The position numbers and the translations under genes were made by a program. From Acholoe squamosa (Eukaryota; Annelida; Polychaeta; Phyllodocida; Polynoidae): a stretch of 64,000 bases of DNA. Positions 42,701-49,195 of the stretch are shown here, in pieces; positions within the stretch are counted from its first letter, which is position 1, and each line of letters starts with the position of its first letter. The stretch lies in assembly GCA_949317995.1 (NCBI GenBank), contig OX439049.1, forward strand, positions 13,640,395 to 13,704,394, given 5' to 3'. A model generated the notes under the pieces. The model made no database searches, was not told the origin of the DNA, and was given only the letters and a program-made list of their open reading frames with translations.

Positions 42701-45700
42701 TTCTCTTTGCCATTGAGGTTTAAGCCACTGACAGACGCCATAACTTGGTCTATTACGTCTGTCTGCTCTTGCAGGGTTACGACCTTACGTCTCACAGAGT
42801 CCCAGATGCGATTCATCAACCTGCAAGGACCAGAAAAATTGCTAAGTGAATTTTTCGGCATAAGGTATAGGTAATAGCTGTTTTTCTATTCACAGTCTTA
42901 GCTAAACCAACCTTGACACTTTCTAAGACTTCATCCCCCTTGGGAGAGTCAACAAGTTCTATCGTTTGCCCATAAATGGTTAAACGGAGGACTCGGAATA
43001 ACTGCTAAGGCTTACAAAGCAGAAGCATCTAGTGCTTTTTAGTGTCTTGTCACTGTACACTCCCTCTATAGGTCAATGACCACAAGTTTGCAAGTCCAAC
43101 CGCAGGTCTGGAAATGTCACTTGGAGGGAACTGTTAAATTAATAACAGTGATATCTGTGCCATATGCCACAGTGTGTAAGTAACCTTCCTGTACACTATC
43201 AGTGATTTCTATCATCCTGCTTGGCATGATAAGAAATATGAATAACTGCCTGGATTTCATAAGAAAGCATAGCAGAGTCCAACCTTGCCCCTTGGCCTAT
43301 AGGTGAAGACTTTTATGTACTGGGCATAGAGAAGCTCCCCAATATCTAAGATTGAAACCCCCAGCAAGCTGGTTTGGTCAACTACCTGAATTCCATAAGG
43401 AAGCATAGTAGAGACAATACAATCTATTTGATAAAAGGAACCTTCTTAGTGGAACTAGAGGGACTCACCTTAGTAGATGTGTCACTATAGTGACAGCATC
43501 TCCCTCTGTTCAAGTTAGTTTAACTTATTATCACTCTAAAAGGAGTGAGAGTAGCCAAAAAGGGCATAAAAAACAGTTAACACAACATCAACATAACAAA
43601 GAAACTTTGAACTTCTATAAAGAAAGTAATTACATACATTTCCAGTGTTTGGATAAATATTAAGAGCCTTTAAAAACAATTCTCAGCTCGACGCGCGTCC
43701 CGCATGGGCGCCGCCATCTTGTTTGCCGAAAATGGGTTCTAGACTAGGCTGGAATGTCGTAAAGGTGCCGTCAATCGGTTTTATATTTTTGTTGATGTCG
43801 TAAAAGTATAATTTATTTTAAAAGCGTGGAAAACAGGTAGAAACTCGTCAATTCAAAGGATTAGGTCGTCTATAACGTTAAAAAAGTTGTATAGACCCTC
43901 GATTGACGAGTAGAAGAGAGTTGAAACATCGTTCGTCAAAAGACGATCTGAGCGATAATGCGGGGCTTGCCCGTGTTGTGTCAGAAAGTTTGAAAATCTG
44001 ACGAATTTTAGCTCCGATCGTCAATATGACGGAAAAAATGCATCAAACTCGTCTAAATGTATCATAATGACGACTAAAAAGGGTGAAAAAAGGTAGAAAT
44101 TACGATTTTTACTCACCAATTTGTCGTCAGTTAGCTACAAACGGTCTGACACCTTGCGCATGCGCCGTGGAACTGGCGCCAAGCGATGACGTCATCTCCT
44201 GCGTACTTAGCTGCAACTGCCCCCTGGTGTTACCGAGCAGAATCACTTAGGGTTGGGTGTATCTTTACAAATATCAGAATTATAAAATATTTATTTAAAA
44301 AAAAAAAAACTCATTATTTCTGTAGTAAAATATCACATTTGAACCTCTGAAATCAGAGAAAATCTGAAACTCTGACATCTCTGTGCACCTTATATGTGAT
44401 GTATTACAGTAATTACGGTAATATATTAATCATACCTCACACTCGGGACAGACCCAGGAGGGACAGGCTTGGTTGATGTCAAGACAGCGGAGGTGGAAGC
44501 CGCGCGGACACAGCTCACATCCCAGGTCAGCACCGTCTTTGTGACACATCCAGCAAAAGGAGTCCTTCTCTTCTTCCTGTAATACAAATATGATATACAT
44601 AATGACCCTTTAAAGAAATAAATAACATGTATAGCTGGTACATTGTGAAATATCTCAAGTCAATTGTATGAGCAGAAAAGCTTTAACAATCTCTACCTCT
44701 CCATCCTCTGTTATCATTATGAGCCGTTTCCGTTTGGAAGGAGGCTGGGGTAGTTCTGGTTCCGGTTCCTCCACTGGCTGGGGCGTGGACGGCACACGAC
44801 GCGGTCGCATGCGCATACTCTTCATACCCGATGGTGCAGATGATTCTGGGGTCATCTCACTTGGTTGAGCTTGGACTCGTGATCGCCATATGACAAAGGT
44901 TTCTGAGGGCACAAGTATTAATGAATTAGTCTTGAAAATTTCTTAATTACATGTTGTTGTACCATATTCAACGTAATTAGCGCACCATGCGCTTAAAAAT
45001 ATCTAAAATGTATGTCGTAGCTCAATTCTGCTCAAAAATCCAAAAGTTTTGGGTCATTTCTGGTTTAATAGGCTCAGCACGATAAATCAGAGAACTAGTC
45101 CCTATTGTTTCTATGTCTTATGATACACAAATACAATACACATAGGCGTCTACACATAAAGTTAGTGTACCTGGTTCAGTGTCAATCACCTGGTCAATCA
45201 CCTCTTCATCAGACAGAGTGTCGGGCATCACCTTCTTTTTCCGCTTACGCCCAGAACTCCGGGGTGGGACGGCATCAGCGGGTGAGGACTTGTCGTCGCT
45301 CCCCTTAGCGCTGGCAGTTCCACGCTGGGTCTGGGATGGCGTTGAGCTGTTAGAGTCTTCGTTGATGTCCATCTTAACAGACACTGAATCGGCATCTTTT
45401 GCTGAATCCTTCACTGAGTCTGAATCACCTGTGGAATTATCACAAATTATCTTACACAAGCAAGCTTAGAAAAAGGCAGTAAATGTTCTACAAACTGTTT
45501 AAAGCGACCATCATGTGGCAGTGCGATATCATAGTTAACCATGAATAATATCTGCCACTTCAAGGTTTTTCGTAAGAGACATCACATTTCTTAGAGGCGA
45601 TAAAAAAATAATATAATATGTAGTCCATGTCTGTGAAGAATTACAGACAATTATTATCTAAAACCTTGCATATATGCCATGGTGTATGCCCATGCAAGAG

Positions 45701-46932
45701 GCTTCTTGTGGCGTATAGGGTCACCTTCGCACAGTCAACTAACCTGATAAGTGCATGTATAACCTACATAGACTATTTTAGGATGCCAGGATGCTACTAA
45801 TATGTTTTTATGATACGCTGTGTGCTGCTTTACTTACTGGTGGCCGGTGTAGACTTTGGAGTACCCGGTGTAGACCTCCCAGTACTACCACTCGGCACAG
45901 GAGAGGAATGGGGGCGTGCAGGACGACCTCTCCTGAGCTGAGGTGGTTCCTGCCAGGTTTACAACAAATCAAGACTTCTTTTAGCAATCAATACATTGTT
46001 TTCACTCAATTGAGGAATTTCCCTCATACTTTAATATATACCAATATCATTTACTCAAGTTTCAAGTTTGGCAACATTTTTATTTCAGAAACAACATACA
46101 GATTCACCTTCTATTCATTTAAACACAACACAGAGTGAATACTAGTACAAAGACGGTTTAGGCCACTCAAAAAAAAATGGTTTCTCATCACCAACCCCTG
46201 AAAAATATGATTTTTTTACCCTGGGCATATCGGGGTGAAAACTTGGGGGCGAGACCAAAATTTCGGTTTTAGTACCTAAGAGTTTACTGATTATAAAAAG
46301 TTGTGAAAATGCACTCAATCTCTTGTCCACTGCATTGATGACATCGTTAGCTTTAATTTGATACCAAATATGCCCATGTTTGTCTATTTTTACGATGATT
46401 TTTGACTAAAATTATGTAAAAAAAAAAAAAAAAATTTATTCAAAACACAATTTTATGATGCGCGCGGTGATGAGAAACCAGGCCTTATTGCTGTTTTTGA
46501 AATATTCCTGGATCCTGTCTTGAAAATGGTTGTATTATTTTCTCAAGGCTCTTAATGTGGCTACCCGATGAGTAAATGTATCAAAAATTTAACAATTATG
46601 TTATTAATATAGTTTTAAATTTCAGTATTTTCACAGTCCACCATCCATTACCCGGATTTTTTTTTGAAAACCAAGAAACCTACCTCTTGTGTGAGTTCAA
46701 GATCTGGCACCGGATTCTGTGGTGTTGGACGACCATCTTTGAAATGCTTCGAGCAGACTTTATGGAAATATTTCGCCTCCCATGGTGCACCATCAGGGTT
46801 TACACGGCCCGTATTTTGGATCCACTGTTTGCGAATGGCTAAGTTCTTCTCCGACGGAAACTGGAAGAAGTGTATATTTTCTGTCTTCCTGCTGTTGGAC
46901 TTACATCCACGGATTGCGCATGTCTGAACCAT
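21522..46932 (-). CDS. ZMYND8: ZMYND8-like chromatin reader with N-terminal THAP domain, 23 exons
   Basis: ZMYND8 is a nuclear protein that reads acetylated and methylated histones and recruits corepressor complexes. Exons, 5' to 3' on the minus strand: 46684-46932, 45838-45949, 45171-45428, 44697-44902, 44436-44576, 37027-37140, 36334-36514, 35860-35918, 35590-35670, 35228-35287, 34895-34950, 34428-34496, 33149-34154, 31592-31766, 31183-31308, 30073-30953, 29521-29589, 27513-27722, 27058-27282, 26069-26170, 25680-25739, 24191-24295, 21522-21722. Every junction is GT-AG and in phase; the product is about 1581 residues. Order: THAP (1-83), AT-hook-like RRGRPARP (exon 2), PHD (276-322), bromodomain (323-440), PWWP (468-529), acidic tract (865-964), coiled coil (1282-1351), MYND (1352-1390), Pro/Thr-rich tail. 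The PHD-bromo-PWWP and coil-MYND blocks match ZMYND8 more closely than ZMYND11. The THAP is not part of vertebrate ZMYND8 as I know it. A DIRS element occupies intron 5. Core exons are very confident; exons 1-4 and 20-23 rest mainly on phase. Confidence 0.88.
21830..21945. repeat. Poly-G / poly-C low-complexity block
   Basis: Runs of 9-14 G or C around 21850-21935 form a potential hairpin in the last intron of the ZMYND8-like gene. No gene is seen in 21946-22780. Confidence 0.6.
22780..23925. repeat. 39-bp minisatellite, about 30 units (ZMYND8-like last intron)
   Basis: The unit is TACATGTACAGGGGTATTGA followed by AATCGATAAGCGCCGTGGG. Most units are 39 bp; several shortened ones lack the TACATG part (for example near 23260, 23320, 23625, 23695, 23805). 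Because 39 is divisible by three and the unit lacks stops, long open frames appear in several frames on both strands; they are not genes. Confidence 0.97.
24191..26170 (-). CDS. ZMYND8: ZMYND8-like exons 20-22 (Pro/Ser/Thr-rich tail)
   Basis: Three small phase-0 exons (26069-26170, 25680-25739, 24191-24295), each with good acceptor and donor, encode low-complexity sequence with [30 protein letters not shown] and [17 protein letters not shown]. No domain is recognised. They are supported by splice sites, open frame and their position between the MYND exon and the last exon. Confidence 0.6.
25063..25366. mobile_element. GGCCACACC-family MITE, 304 bp (ZMYND8-like intron)
   Basis: GGCCACACCAAAAAAATAAG at the left is inverted at the right end. 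Internal poly-T/poly-A tracts and AAATCCGTAGAC words repeat. Flanks are TCA and TTA, a possible TWA duplication with one change. The copy at 62691-62978 is close in length and sequence. Confidence 0.75.
26480..26620. repeat. Short tandem repeat of TGTCCTGTATCTTAC
   Basis: Around five 15-17-bp units lie between 26535 and 26615; the complementary phrase AAGATACAGGACAC occurs just upstream (about 26448-26482), so the region can fold back. Confidence 0.75.
26823..27045. mobile_element. CCGTAA-family MITE beside a ZMYND8-like splice donor
   Basis: The termini CCGTAAATTCTCTCGTATAA and the inverse end CGGGAAAATTTACGG bound 223 bp, flanked by TA (26821-26822, 27046-27047). On the gene's strand the element begins only 12 bases inside the intron that follows the MYND exon. 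Confidence 0.8.
27058..27282 (-). CDS. ZMYND8: ZMYND8-like exon 19: MYND zinc finger
   Basis: This 75-codon exon begins with the MYND pattern CANC, then [13 protein letters not shown] and KHW..H..C, which supplies all eight metal ligands. MYND fingers bind proline-rich peptides in corepressors. [14 protein letters not shown] closely follows ZMYND8/ZMYND11 family sequence. The second half is Ser/Thr/Gln-rich with no domain. Confidence 0.95.
27513..27722 (-). CDS. ZMYND8: ZMYND8-like exon 18: coiled coil before MYND
   Basis: The 70 codons are rich in Glu, Lys, Arg, Leu and His with heptad spacing ([31 protein letters not shown]). In ZMYND8 the same position holds a coiled coil used for dimerisation and partner binding. 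Confidence 0.9.
27864..27996. mobile_element. Short hAT-like MITE, relative of 16327-16441
   Basis: CAGGGATGCCATT on the left and GGAATCTCTG on the right form weak inverted ends. Internal words match the 16327 copy in inverted orientation. The flanks share only ATTT. Confidence 0.45.
27997..29520. other. ZMYND8-like intron 17, no gene seen
   Basis: A 175-codon open frame at 28364-28891 has no recognisable domain, splice pattern or repeat basis and is not accepted. A C-run followed by CA dinucleotides lies at about 28485-28505. Confidence 0.55.
29521..30953 (-). CDS. ZMYND8: ZMYND8-like exons 16-17, low-complexity linker
   Basis: Exon 16 (30073-30953, 881 nt) encodes a Ser/Thr/Asp/Glu/Lys-rich, probably disordered region. 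Exon 17 (29521-29589) encodes a short [14 protein letters not shown] segment with helical character. Both fit in phase between the acidic exons and the coiled coil. Confidence 0.8.
31183..31766 (-). CDS. ZMYND8: ZMYND8-like exons 14-15, acidic tract
   Basis: Exon 14 (31592-31766) ends in about 30 almost uninterrupted Asp/Glu residues, and exon 15 (31183-31308) continues with Glu/Asp and then Lys/Glu-rich sequence. The GAT/GAA codon runs look like trinucleotide expansion. Acidic tracts commonly bind histones or basic partners. Confidence 0.8.
31985..32020. repeat. Short GTAG microsatellite
   Basis: GGAGGTAGGTAGGTAGGTAA in the intron before exon 14. The rest of 31767-33148 shows only a possible SINE (32675-32745). 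Confidence 0.7.
32675..32745 (+). mobile_element. Possible tRNA-derived SINE head
   Basis: A TGGTCCATGTGTAAG box A-like segment (about 32681) and GGGTTCAAGTCC box B-like segment (32723-32734) are spaced about 40 bp apart, as in tRNA promoters. No full cloverleaf could be drawn, so this is a SINE-like relic rather than a tRNA gene. Confidence 0.35.
33149..34154 (-). CDS. ZMYND8: ZMYND8-like exon 13: post-PWWP helix and long linker
   Basis: The first 30 codons ([20 protein letters not shown], then [10 protein letters not shown]) resemble the segment following PWWP in ZMYND8. The remaining 300 codons are Ser/Thr/Glu/Lys-rich and probably disordered, with [11 protein letters not shown] and a short coiled-coil-like stretch near [20 protein letters not shown]. 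It is in phase on both sides. Confidence 0.9.
34428..35287 (-). CDS. ZMYND8: ZMYND8-like exons 10-12: PWWP domain
   Basis: Exon 10 (35228-35287) encodes [17 protein letters not shown] with the aromatic FWPG core, exon 11 (34895-34950) VRFFGAHDR, and exon 12 (34428-34496) [16 protein letters not shown]. Together they make the beta-barrel of a PWWP domain, which binds methylated histone H3 tails and DNA. Confidence 0.95.
35590..37140 (-). CDS. ZMYND8: ZMYND8-like exons 6-9: bromodomain and following zinc-binding linker
   Basis: Exons 37027-37140, 36334-36514, 35860-35918 and 35590-35670 encode a bromodomain. [10 protein letters not shown] takes the place of the WPF-type shelf, [20 protein letters not shown] follows, and [11 protein letters not shown] carries the acetyl-lysine-contacting Asn. 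The stretch [15 protein letters not shown] then KPC corresponds to the extra zinc-binding residues that link bromodomain and PWWP in ZMYND8. Confidence 0.95.
36816..37000. mobile_element. CAGG...CCTG MITE with 5-bp duplication (ZMYND8-like intron 6)
   Basis: CAGGAGTAGACATTAACA on the left mirrors TGTTAGTGTCTACCCCTG on the right with two mismatches. TAGCC flanks both ends (36811-36815, 37001-37005). The interior repeats GGCCAGT words. It ends 26 bp from exon 6. Confidence 0.7.
37459..37804. mobile_element. DIRS-related foldback unit with perfect 88-bp inverted arms
   Basis: The arm 37459-37546 is the exact reverse complement of 37717-37804, separated by 170 bp. The inner part of each arm (from TTCTGCGAGGCAACACCAGG inward) is closely similar to the terminus of the full DIRS element next door, and the following GATGACGTCATCGCTTGGCG is shared with that element's other end. 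This is a small non-autonomous DIRS relative of a different subfamily. Its right arm ends exactly where the full DIRS left terminus begins. Confidence 0.8.
37805..37852. repeat. DIRS inverted terminal repeat, 3' end of element
   Basis: 48 bp, exact reverse complement of 44195-44242. Just inside, ATTCACTGTC (37868-37877) has its complement inside the neighbouring foldback unit (GACAGTGAAT near 37577), a possible internal complementary region. Confidence 0.92.
38277..39407 (-). CDS. DIRS tyrosine recombinase
   Basis: Integrates the circular DNA intermediate of DIRS elements. The 376-residue ORF has a very basic N-terminus (1-35), a helical core-binding region (about 50-150) and a catalytic domain with the tyrosine-recombinase residues: Arg201 (SGQRGQ), His317-x-x-Arg320 (HSTRG), His340/Trp343 (LRHGDW) and Tyr353 (KHYNKP). 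It overlaps the 3' end of the RT ORF by about 130 bp in another frame. All residues are present and no stops occur. The start used is the first ATG; translation may instead couple to the RT ORF. Confidence 0.95.
   Translation of the reverse strand: MVPPPPKRSRSSKRFREERKPSPRKRKRRRISRQGPLKGFAILEADLVQNQGCDRKTATFLLESWSTGTKKVYTTYMSQWNTFCLLHRVSLRTPNPFEVCRFLRLLSESGKAFGTVNAARCALSVLCKNLDNGKTIGTHYWVCRAVRTAYRRNPPSPKYNTFWDVRLVFDMFRRWGPNEDLAIQFLGFKLVTLILLVSGQRGQVIPALDLRNMTWLPSGSVRFVLKGLMKTARTGEPLKELVLEPFHEEELLCVTCALKCYLKVTEKRRKDKKGRRKHSLFLSYRTPFGEIKQDTSKRWILAVLTAAGVDTRVYRAHSTRGASTSAGGRLGVSTAVMLRHGDWKGAKTMAKHYNKPIENPKPPKTLARILLEDSIE
39278..41002 (-). CDS. DIRS reverse transcriptase-RNase H with methyltransferase-like domain
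   Basis: Copies element RNA into DNA. The counted residues run from a GTG at 41002, but the same frame stays open upstream and overlaps the end of ORF1, with recognisable RT N-terminal sequence ([13 protein letters not shown]) there. So 41002 is only a minimum start, and the true one is about 41170 or earlier. [13 protein letters not shown] (about 90-100) and the YIDD box (156-159). RNase H: Asp320/322, Glu353, Asp377, Asp428. C-terminal block [19 protein letters not shown] with [14 protein letters not shown] (about 459-540) is the methyltransferase-like domain known from DIRS elements. It lies in the -1 frame relative to ORF1, consistent with frameshifting or re-initiation. Confidence 0.95.
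   Translation of the reverse strand: MPNPYNIEDVDHAQIDEEVERMLTKGVIELTNHEADQWVSCIFPKIKANGEVRIILDLTQLNKLIPYEHFKMDSFQTALDLVRQGYYMTSVDLKDAYYSFQIRKEDRRYLKFVWGNRMYQYCVIPNGLACAPRVFTKLLNPIFVTLRKQGCTAFPYIDDTFIVGETYEECLVSTEMLAKQIDALGLVVHPVKSVTTPTTSLEFLGFILDSEQMEVRLPEEKEQKFRKVAQGILEEPQVTIREVAGLVGMMNAYTKGVEYGLAHLKALERCKNKALKANAGDFDATMVLAEEAIGDIWWWLDTVGHTACRIRDSTPDVTIDTDASMKGWGAYLGEHTIGGRWLPEEKDHINVLELRAINLALHSIGNQQNIHVHVRTDNTTALHYVNKMGGVRSPACDNIARYIWGWAEARRSWITASYVPGILNIKADKASRVFNDNLEWSLADRIYRRIVRKWGKPDWDLFASRANHKCDQYCSWKPDPGAAWVDALSMPWEGINAYAFPPFSLIPQVLRKIDKGRPRSLVLVVPNWPSKAWFPLLRNAVEALNVSGRRGNLVPARGSDGGFLGRAPLKVLRF
41173..42861 (-). CDS. DIRS ORF1 (gag position), Arg/Ser-rich protein
   Basis: A 562-codon ORF in the gag position. 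Residues about 85-260 are dense in RS/SR dipeptides with KKRHSK and [12 protein letters not shown] clusters, like an SR splicing-factor domain. A middle helical part (about 300-480) includes [17 protein letters not shown] and ends [20 protein letters not shown]; the C-terminus is [14 protein letters not shown], suited to RNA binding. DIRS gag-like proteins are poorly conserved, so the role as nucleic-acid-binding structural protein is inferred from position and composition. The start is the first in-frame ATG. Confidence 0.85.
   Translation of the reverse strand: MPKNSLSNFSGPCRLMNRIWDSVRRKVVTLQEQTDVIDQVMASVSGLNLNGKEKKDKNSNGKKSKKPSKDHQISDDEDKSGRRSRPRSKSRTPRNKSRSKTKSRSKTKTPSKGRSRSKTKSPARSKSTRRSRTRSHSRSGDRPRSQSRSDSRERARSRDRSHRRGRSHSQGRARSHGRSRSRRRSRSSRSRSSRSRSSRSRSDSRHRHHGKKRHSKSRSRRPRSHERRHKRKHKSRSPSRKSKKSKKSKAKKRKRSTSSDSSSDSTTPDDYGHEDESSSSNSSSSGDKKSKKKKKKAPDFKKKKSGTFAEAAQTAIDKTDGPKKSEKIDKSLATLVERLILTSTDHKAADAIVEKFPPPKNVSAMIIPEIDPPIKKQLQKEYTRYIQPDNYLMKTQHAIQSAMTALFPLIQEVIERGDEDDELNKTGGSAFEALELLAFANNSLVRRRRENLRSQIHNDVSQEVMEGPMGGPTLFGPALKIAADTKEQLEKTRKILFKPRQKQHKYRKNYNKYKKSKRTDFRGRATGDRGGGSYRSRGSGGRGRTRGRGGQTRGRDQHKKKD
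42862..44194 (-). other. DIRS 5' untranslated region
   Basis: About 1.3 kb between the 5' terminal repeat and ORF1 without a long open frame. It contains a CpG-containing patch (about 43680-43740) and should hold the element's promoter. GATGACGTCATC (44187-44198) at the inner edge of the terminal repeat is a palindromic CRE-like site. Confidence 0.6.
44195..44242. repeat. DIRS inverted terminal repeat, 5' end of element
   Basis: Exact reverse complement of 37805-37852. The flank beyond 44242 is intron 5 sequence. Confidence 0.92.
44436..44576 (-). CDS. ZMYND8: ZMYND8-like exon 5: PHD finger
   Basis: The 47-codon exon contains the C4HC3 pattern: [18 protein letters not shown], then CPSWVCPEC. 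The PHD of ZMYND8 packs with the bromodomain and PWWP to read histone H3. It is separated from the bromodomain exons by the 7.3-kb intron that carries the DIRS element. Confidence 0.95.
44697..45949 (-). CDS. ZMYND8: ZMYND8-like exons 2-4: AT-hook-like and basic linker
   Basis: Exon 2 (45838-45949) carries RRGRPARP, an AT-hook-like core, and Ser/Pro/Thr repeats. Exon 3 (45171-45428) is acidic then basic (SGRKRKKK, a likely nuclear localisation signal, then [13 protein letters not shown]). Exon 4 (44697-44902) has FVIWRSR and [15 protein letters not shown]. Phases 0-1-1-0 join THAP to PHD without a break. No vertebrate equivalent is recognised for exon 2. Confidence 0.7.
46684..46932 (-). CDS. 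THAP zinc-finger exon at the 5' end of the ZMYND8-like gene
   Basis: The ATG at 46932 opens [20 protein letters not shown], then [17 protein letters not shown], and [20 protein letters not shown]. This is a THAP domain: C-x4-C and C-x2-H ligands, the central W, and an F-P core. THAP domains bind DNA and occur in cell-cycle regulators and P-element transposases. The exon ends phase 0 at a strong GTAGGT donor (46682-46683) and joins in frame to exon 2 at 45949. It could alternatively be the first exon of a separate gene, but no other acceptor or downstream partner was seen. Confidence 0.8.
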
Positions 46933-47717
46933 GGTGCCAGTACTCTTGTGTGATCAAAGAGATATTCTGAAACCATTAAAATGTATTTGTTAGAGATACA
47001 TTATCAATAAATCCAGTCATAACAGTACCATGATATCTCGCGTATAAGCCGCACTCTAAGTTCAAGAAAAAGCTACGAGGTGCAGGTGGGGTTTGATTTT
47101 GGCCAATTTCATACTGTTCTATAATCAATATACGGGTACCCCACCTATAAGACACACCCTGAGTTCAGGATTATTCTATAAGACCCAGTAGGCCTCTAAT
47201 TCACGTAGAAAGGTAGTGGTACTCCATACTATGTCTACGGTATTTCATTAATACCTAGTAGTAAGACAAGGCTGCTGCTTGTATACTACCCCCCTCCGTT
47301 TTTTTTTCTTTAAGGCCAGGATGCATTATCAACCAGTCAGATAATTCCTCTATTCAGTGCCGATTTTTTTTCTCATCATCCCATCTCCCATCACTTTAAA
47401 TATGGGGTCTCATATAGGGATGTTAAAATGAGGGATCTGCTGGGAGATTGCACTGGAGTGGGGCATTGGGCTTGAATTCCTCTTTTTGTTTAAGTGAATT
47501 TTTAATATTAAATTACAAATGTTAAAAGATTGATGCCATATGATATTTCATGATCCTGAACGAGCCTTTCTCCTCAATGAAGAATATTAATCACCAATGG
47601 CTGAATGATATACAATACCTGTTATGTGAGATTGGTTGCAGAAATGTCTGGCTTAACCCCTATGCATGGTATAAATACTCGCTGAAGTCCGTCATAAGGA
47701 GGAGGCTAAATGATTTA
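46933..47717. other. Upstream flank of the ZMYND8-like gene
   Basis: No TATA box or CpG-rich promoter is evident. 47030-47240 contains a decayed CCGTAA-family MITE (CGCGTATAAGCCGCAC on the left, CTACGGTA on the right). No gene is seen. Confidence 0.5.
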
Positions 47718-47950
47718 CCGTAATCTCCCGCGTAGAAGACGCGCTGCGCGTAGAAGACGCACCCCAAACTCAGCACATGCATTTTTGCGTATAAGGCGCA
47801 CATTTTAATGCTCAATTTTGTAAATCCAGTACTGTTCTATAGTAAAATTACCCCTCGTATAAGACGCACACCCAACTTTAGAAAATCCTATAAGACGCAC
47901 CAGCATTTTGTTTGGCCTAGAGGACGCGTCTTATACGCGGGAGTTTACGG
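47718..47950. mobile_element. CCGTAA-family MITE, 233 bp
   Basis: The termini CCGTAATCTCCCGCGTAGAA and GCGGGAGTTTACGG are flanked by TA (47716-47717, 47951-47952). The sequence is nearly colinear with 63711-63943 and 5961-6192 through the GCGTCTTATACGCG words. Confidence 0.85.
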
Positions 47951-48567
47951 TACATATCCAAAGTACAATCAATACATTAGTGATAAAAAACATGATGGAA
48001 GGCGCAGTGTTCTTAAAACATGTCAGGATGATCTAAATGGAGAATGTGAATACCTGAGTCACATACACTACCCACCATAAGAAGCTATATCACTTAACTA
48101 TGCATTGATACCAACTCTACCCTTGATAGCTTGTCAAGAAGTTATAGAGGGGAGGAACCAATGGATTCTACCTGCCCACACCGTAATCTGACACAAGATG
48201 TGAAAAAAAAAGAAAAAAAAAAAAGATGTGAAACATGTGTTATTTTGTTCTGTACCATTAATACAAAAAGCCAGGGAAAGTGTTGAAGGGTATACCTTAA
48301 GTTTATGGACTACTAAAAAAATCATAACGATAACAGAAAACTTTCTTAAATTTTATCGATAAACCCCCATTGCAAATCATAAATTGTATTTTATCATATA
48401 TGAAAACACTGTAAAACTCAATCAATGTTTATCTGGTGCTGAATGTATCCTTACATTTTAGGGAGCAGAACCCTGGTTGCTAGGGACCTTACAAAGGGTC
48501 AAATTATATAGGCAATGTACTAGAAAAAGTAGCTTTTTTGCTGTTTTCTTTTCAAATGTTAGGATTA

Positions 48568-49105
48568 GAAAATGTCACAGGTGAAGGACTCAGTCCTAAG
48601 GAAGAGGCTTCAATGTCAAATGTCAACTGTCAATTGACAAGTGGTTAGTGATAGTATGGAGCTACTGATATATTTTGACTATTTACAAATAGTGACTAAG
48701 TATTGTTATATTTTGGCTAATTGCTGACAAATAGTGACTAAGTACTGACATATATTGACTAATTTCTGATAAATAGTGAGTAATTACTGACATATATTGA
48801 CTAATTGCTGACAAAATGAGTAATTACTGACATATATTGACTAATTGCTGTTATATAGTGACTAAGTACTAACATAAATTGACTAATTGCTGACAAATAG
48901 TGAGAAATTACTAACATATATTGACCAATTGCTAGTGAGTAATTATTAACATTTATTCATTAAAATGCAAGTAAATACTGACATGTATTGACTAATTGCT
49001 GATATATAGTGAGTAATTACTGACATATATGGACTAATTGCTGACAAATAGTGAGTGATTACTGATATATTTTGACTAATTTGTCAGTGATTAGTCAAAA
49101 TATAT

Positions 49106-49164
<59 letters not shown>

Positions 49165-49195
49165 AGTACTTAGTCACTATATGACAGCAATTAGT
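48568..49195. repeat. 42-bp (2 x 21) minisatellite with unique lead-in, copy 1
   Basis: A lead-in with TCACAGGTGAAGGACTCAGT (48575-48594) is followed by about ten 42-bp units, each made of two related 21-mers (GACTAATTGCTGACAAATAGT and GAGTAATTACTGACATATATT, shown as a pair). The array ends in an inverted half unit and a TA microsatellite. The same composite occurs inverted at 54832-55365. Confidence 0.88.
49109..49161. repeat. TA dinucleotide microsatellite, about 26 repeats
   Basis: Uninterrupted alternating TA at the junction between forward and inverted halves of the 42-bp array. Confidence 0.95.

Larger units (their letters stand above)
37805..44242 (-). mobile_element. Apparently intact DIRS-type tyrosine-recombinase retrotransposon
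   Basis: The 6438-bp element has perfect 48-bp inverted terminal repeats (37805-37852 and 44195-44242, outer end TTCTGCTCGGTAACACCAGG). It has three long uninterrupted minus-strand ORFs: ORF1 (SR-rich, gag position), RT-RNase H with a methyltransferase-like tail, and a tyrosine recombinase. No target duplication is seen, as expected for recombinase-mediated insertion. Inverted termini plus tyrosine recombinase place it in DIRS rather than Ngaro or LTR groups. It sits in intron 5 of the ZMYND8-like gene in the same orientation as the gene. The open ORFs and identical termini suggest recent insertion. Confidence 0.93.

Noticed and set aside
41877..42713. 278-codon second minus-strand frame within DIRS ORF1
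   Set aside because: It overlaps ORF1 in another frame. Arg/Ser codon repeats keep alternative frames open; no domain is visible.
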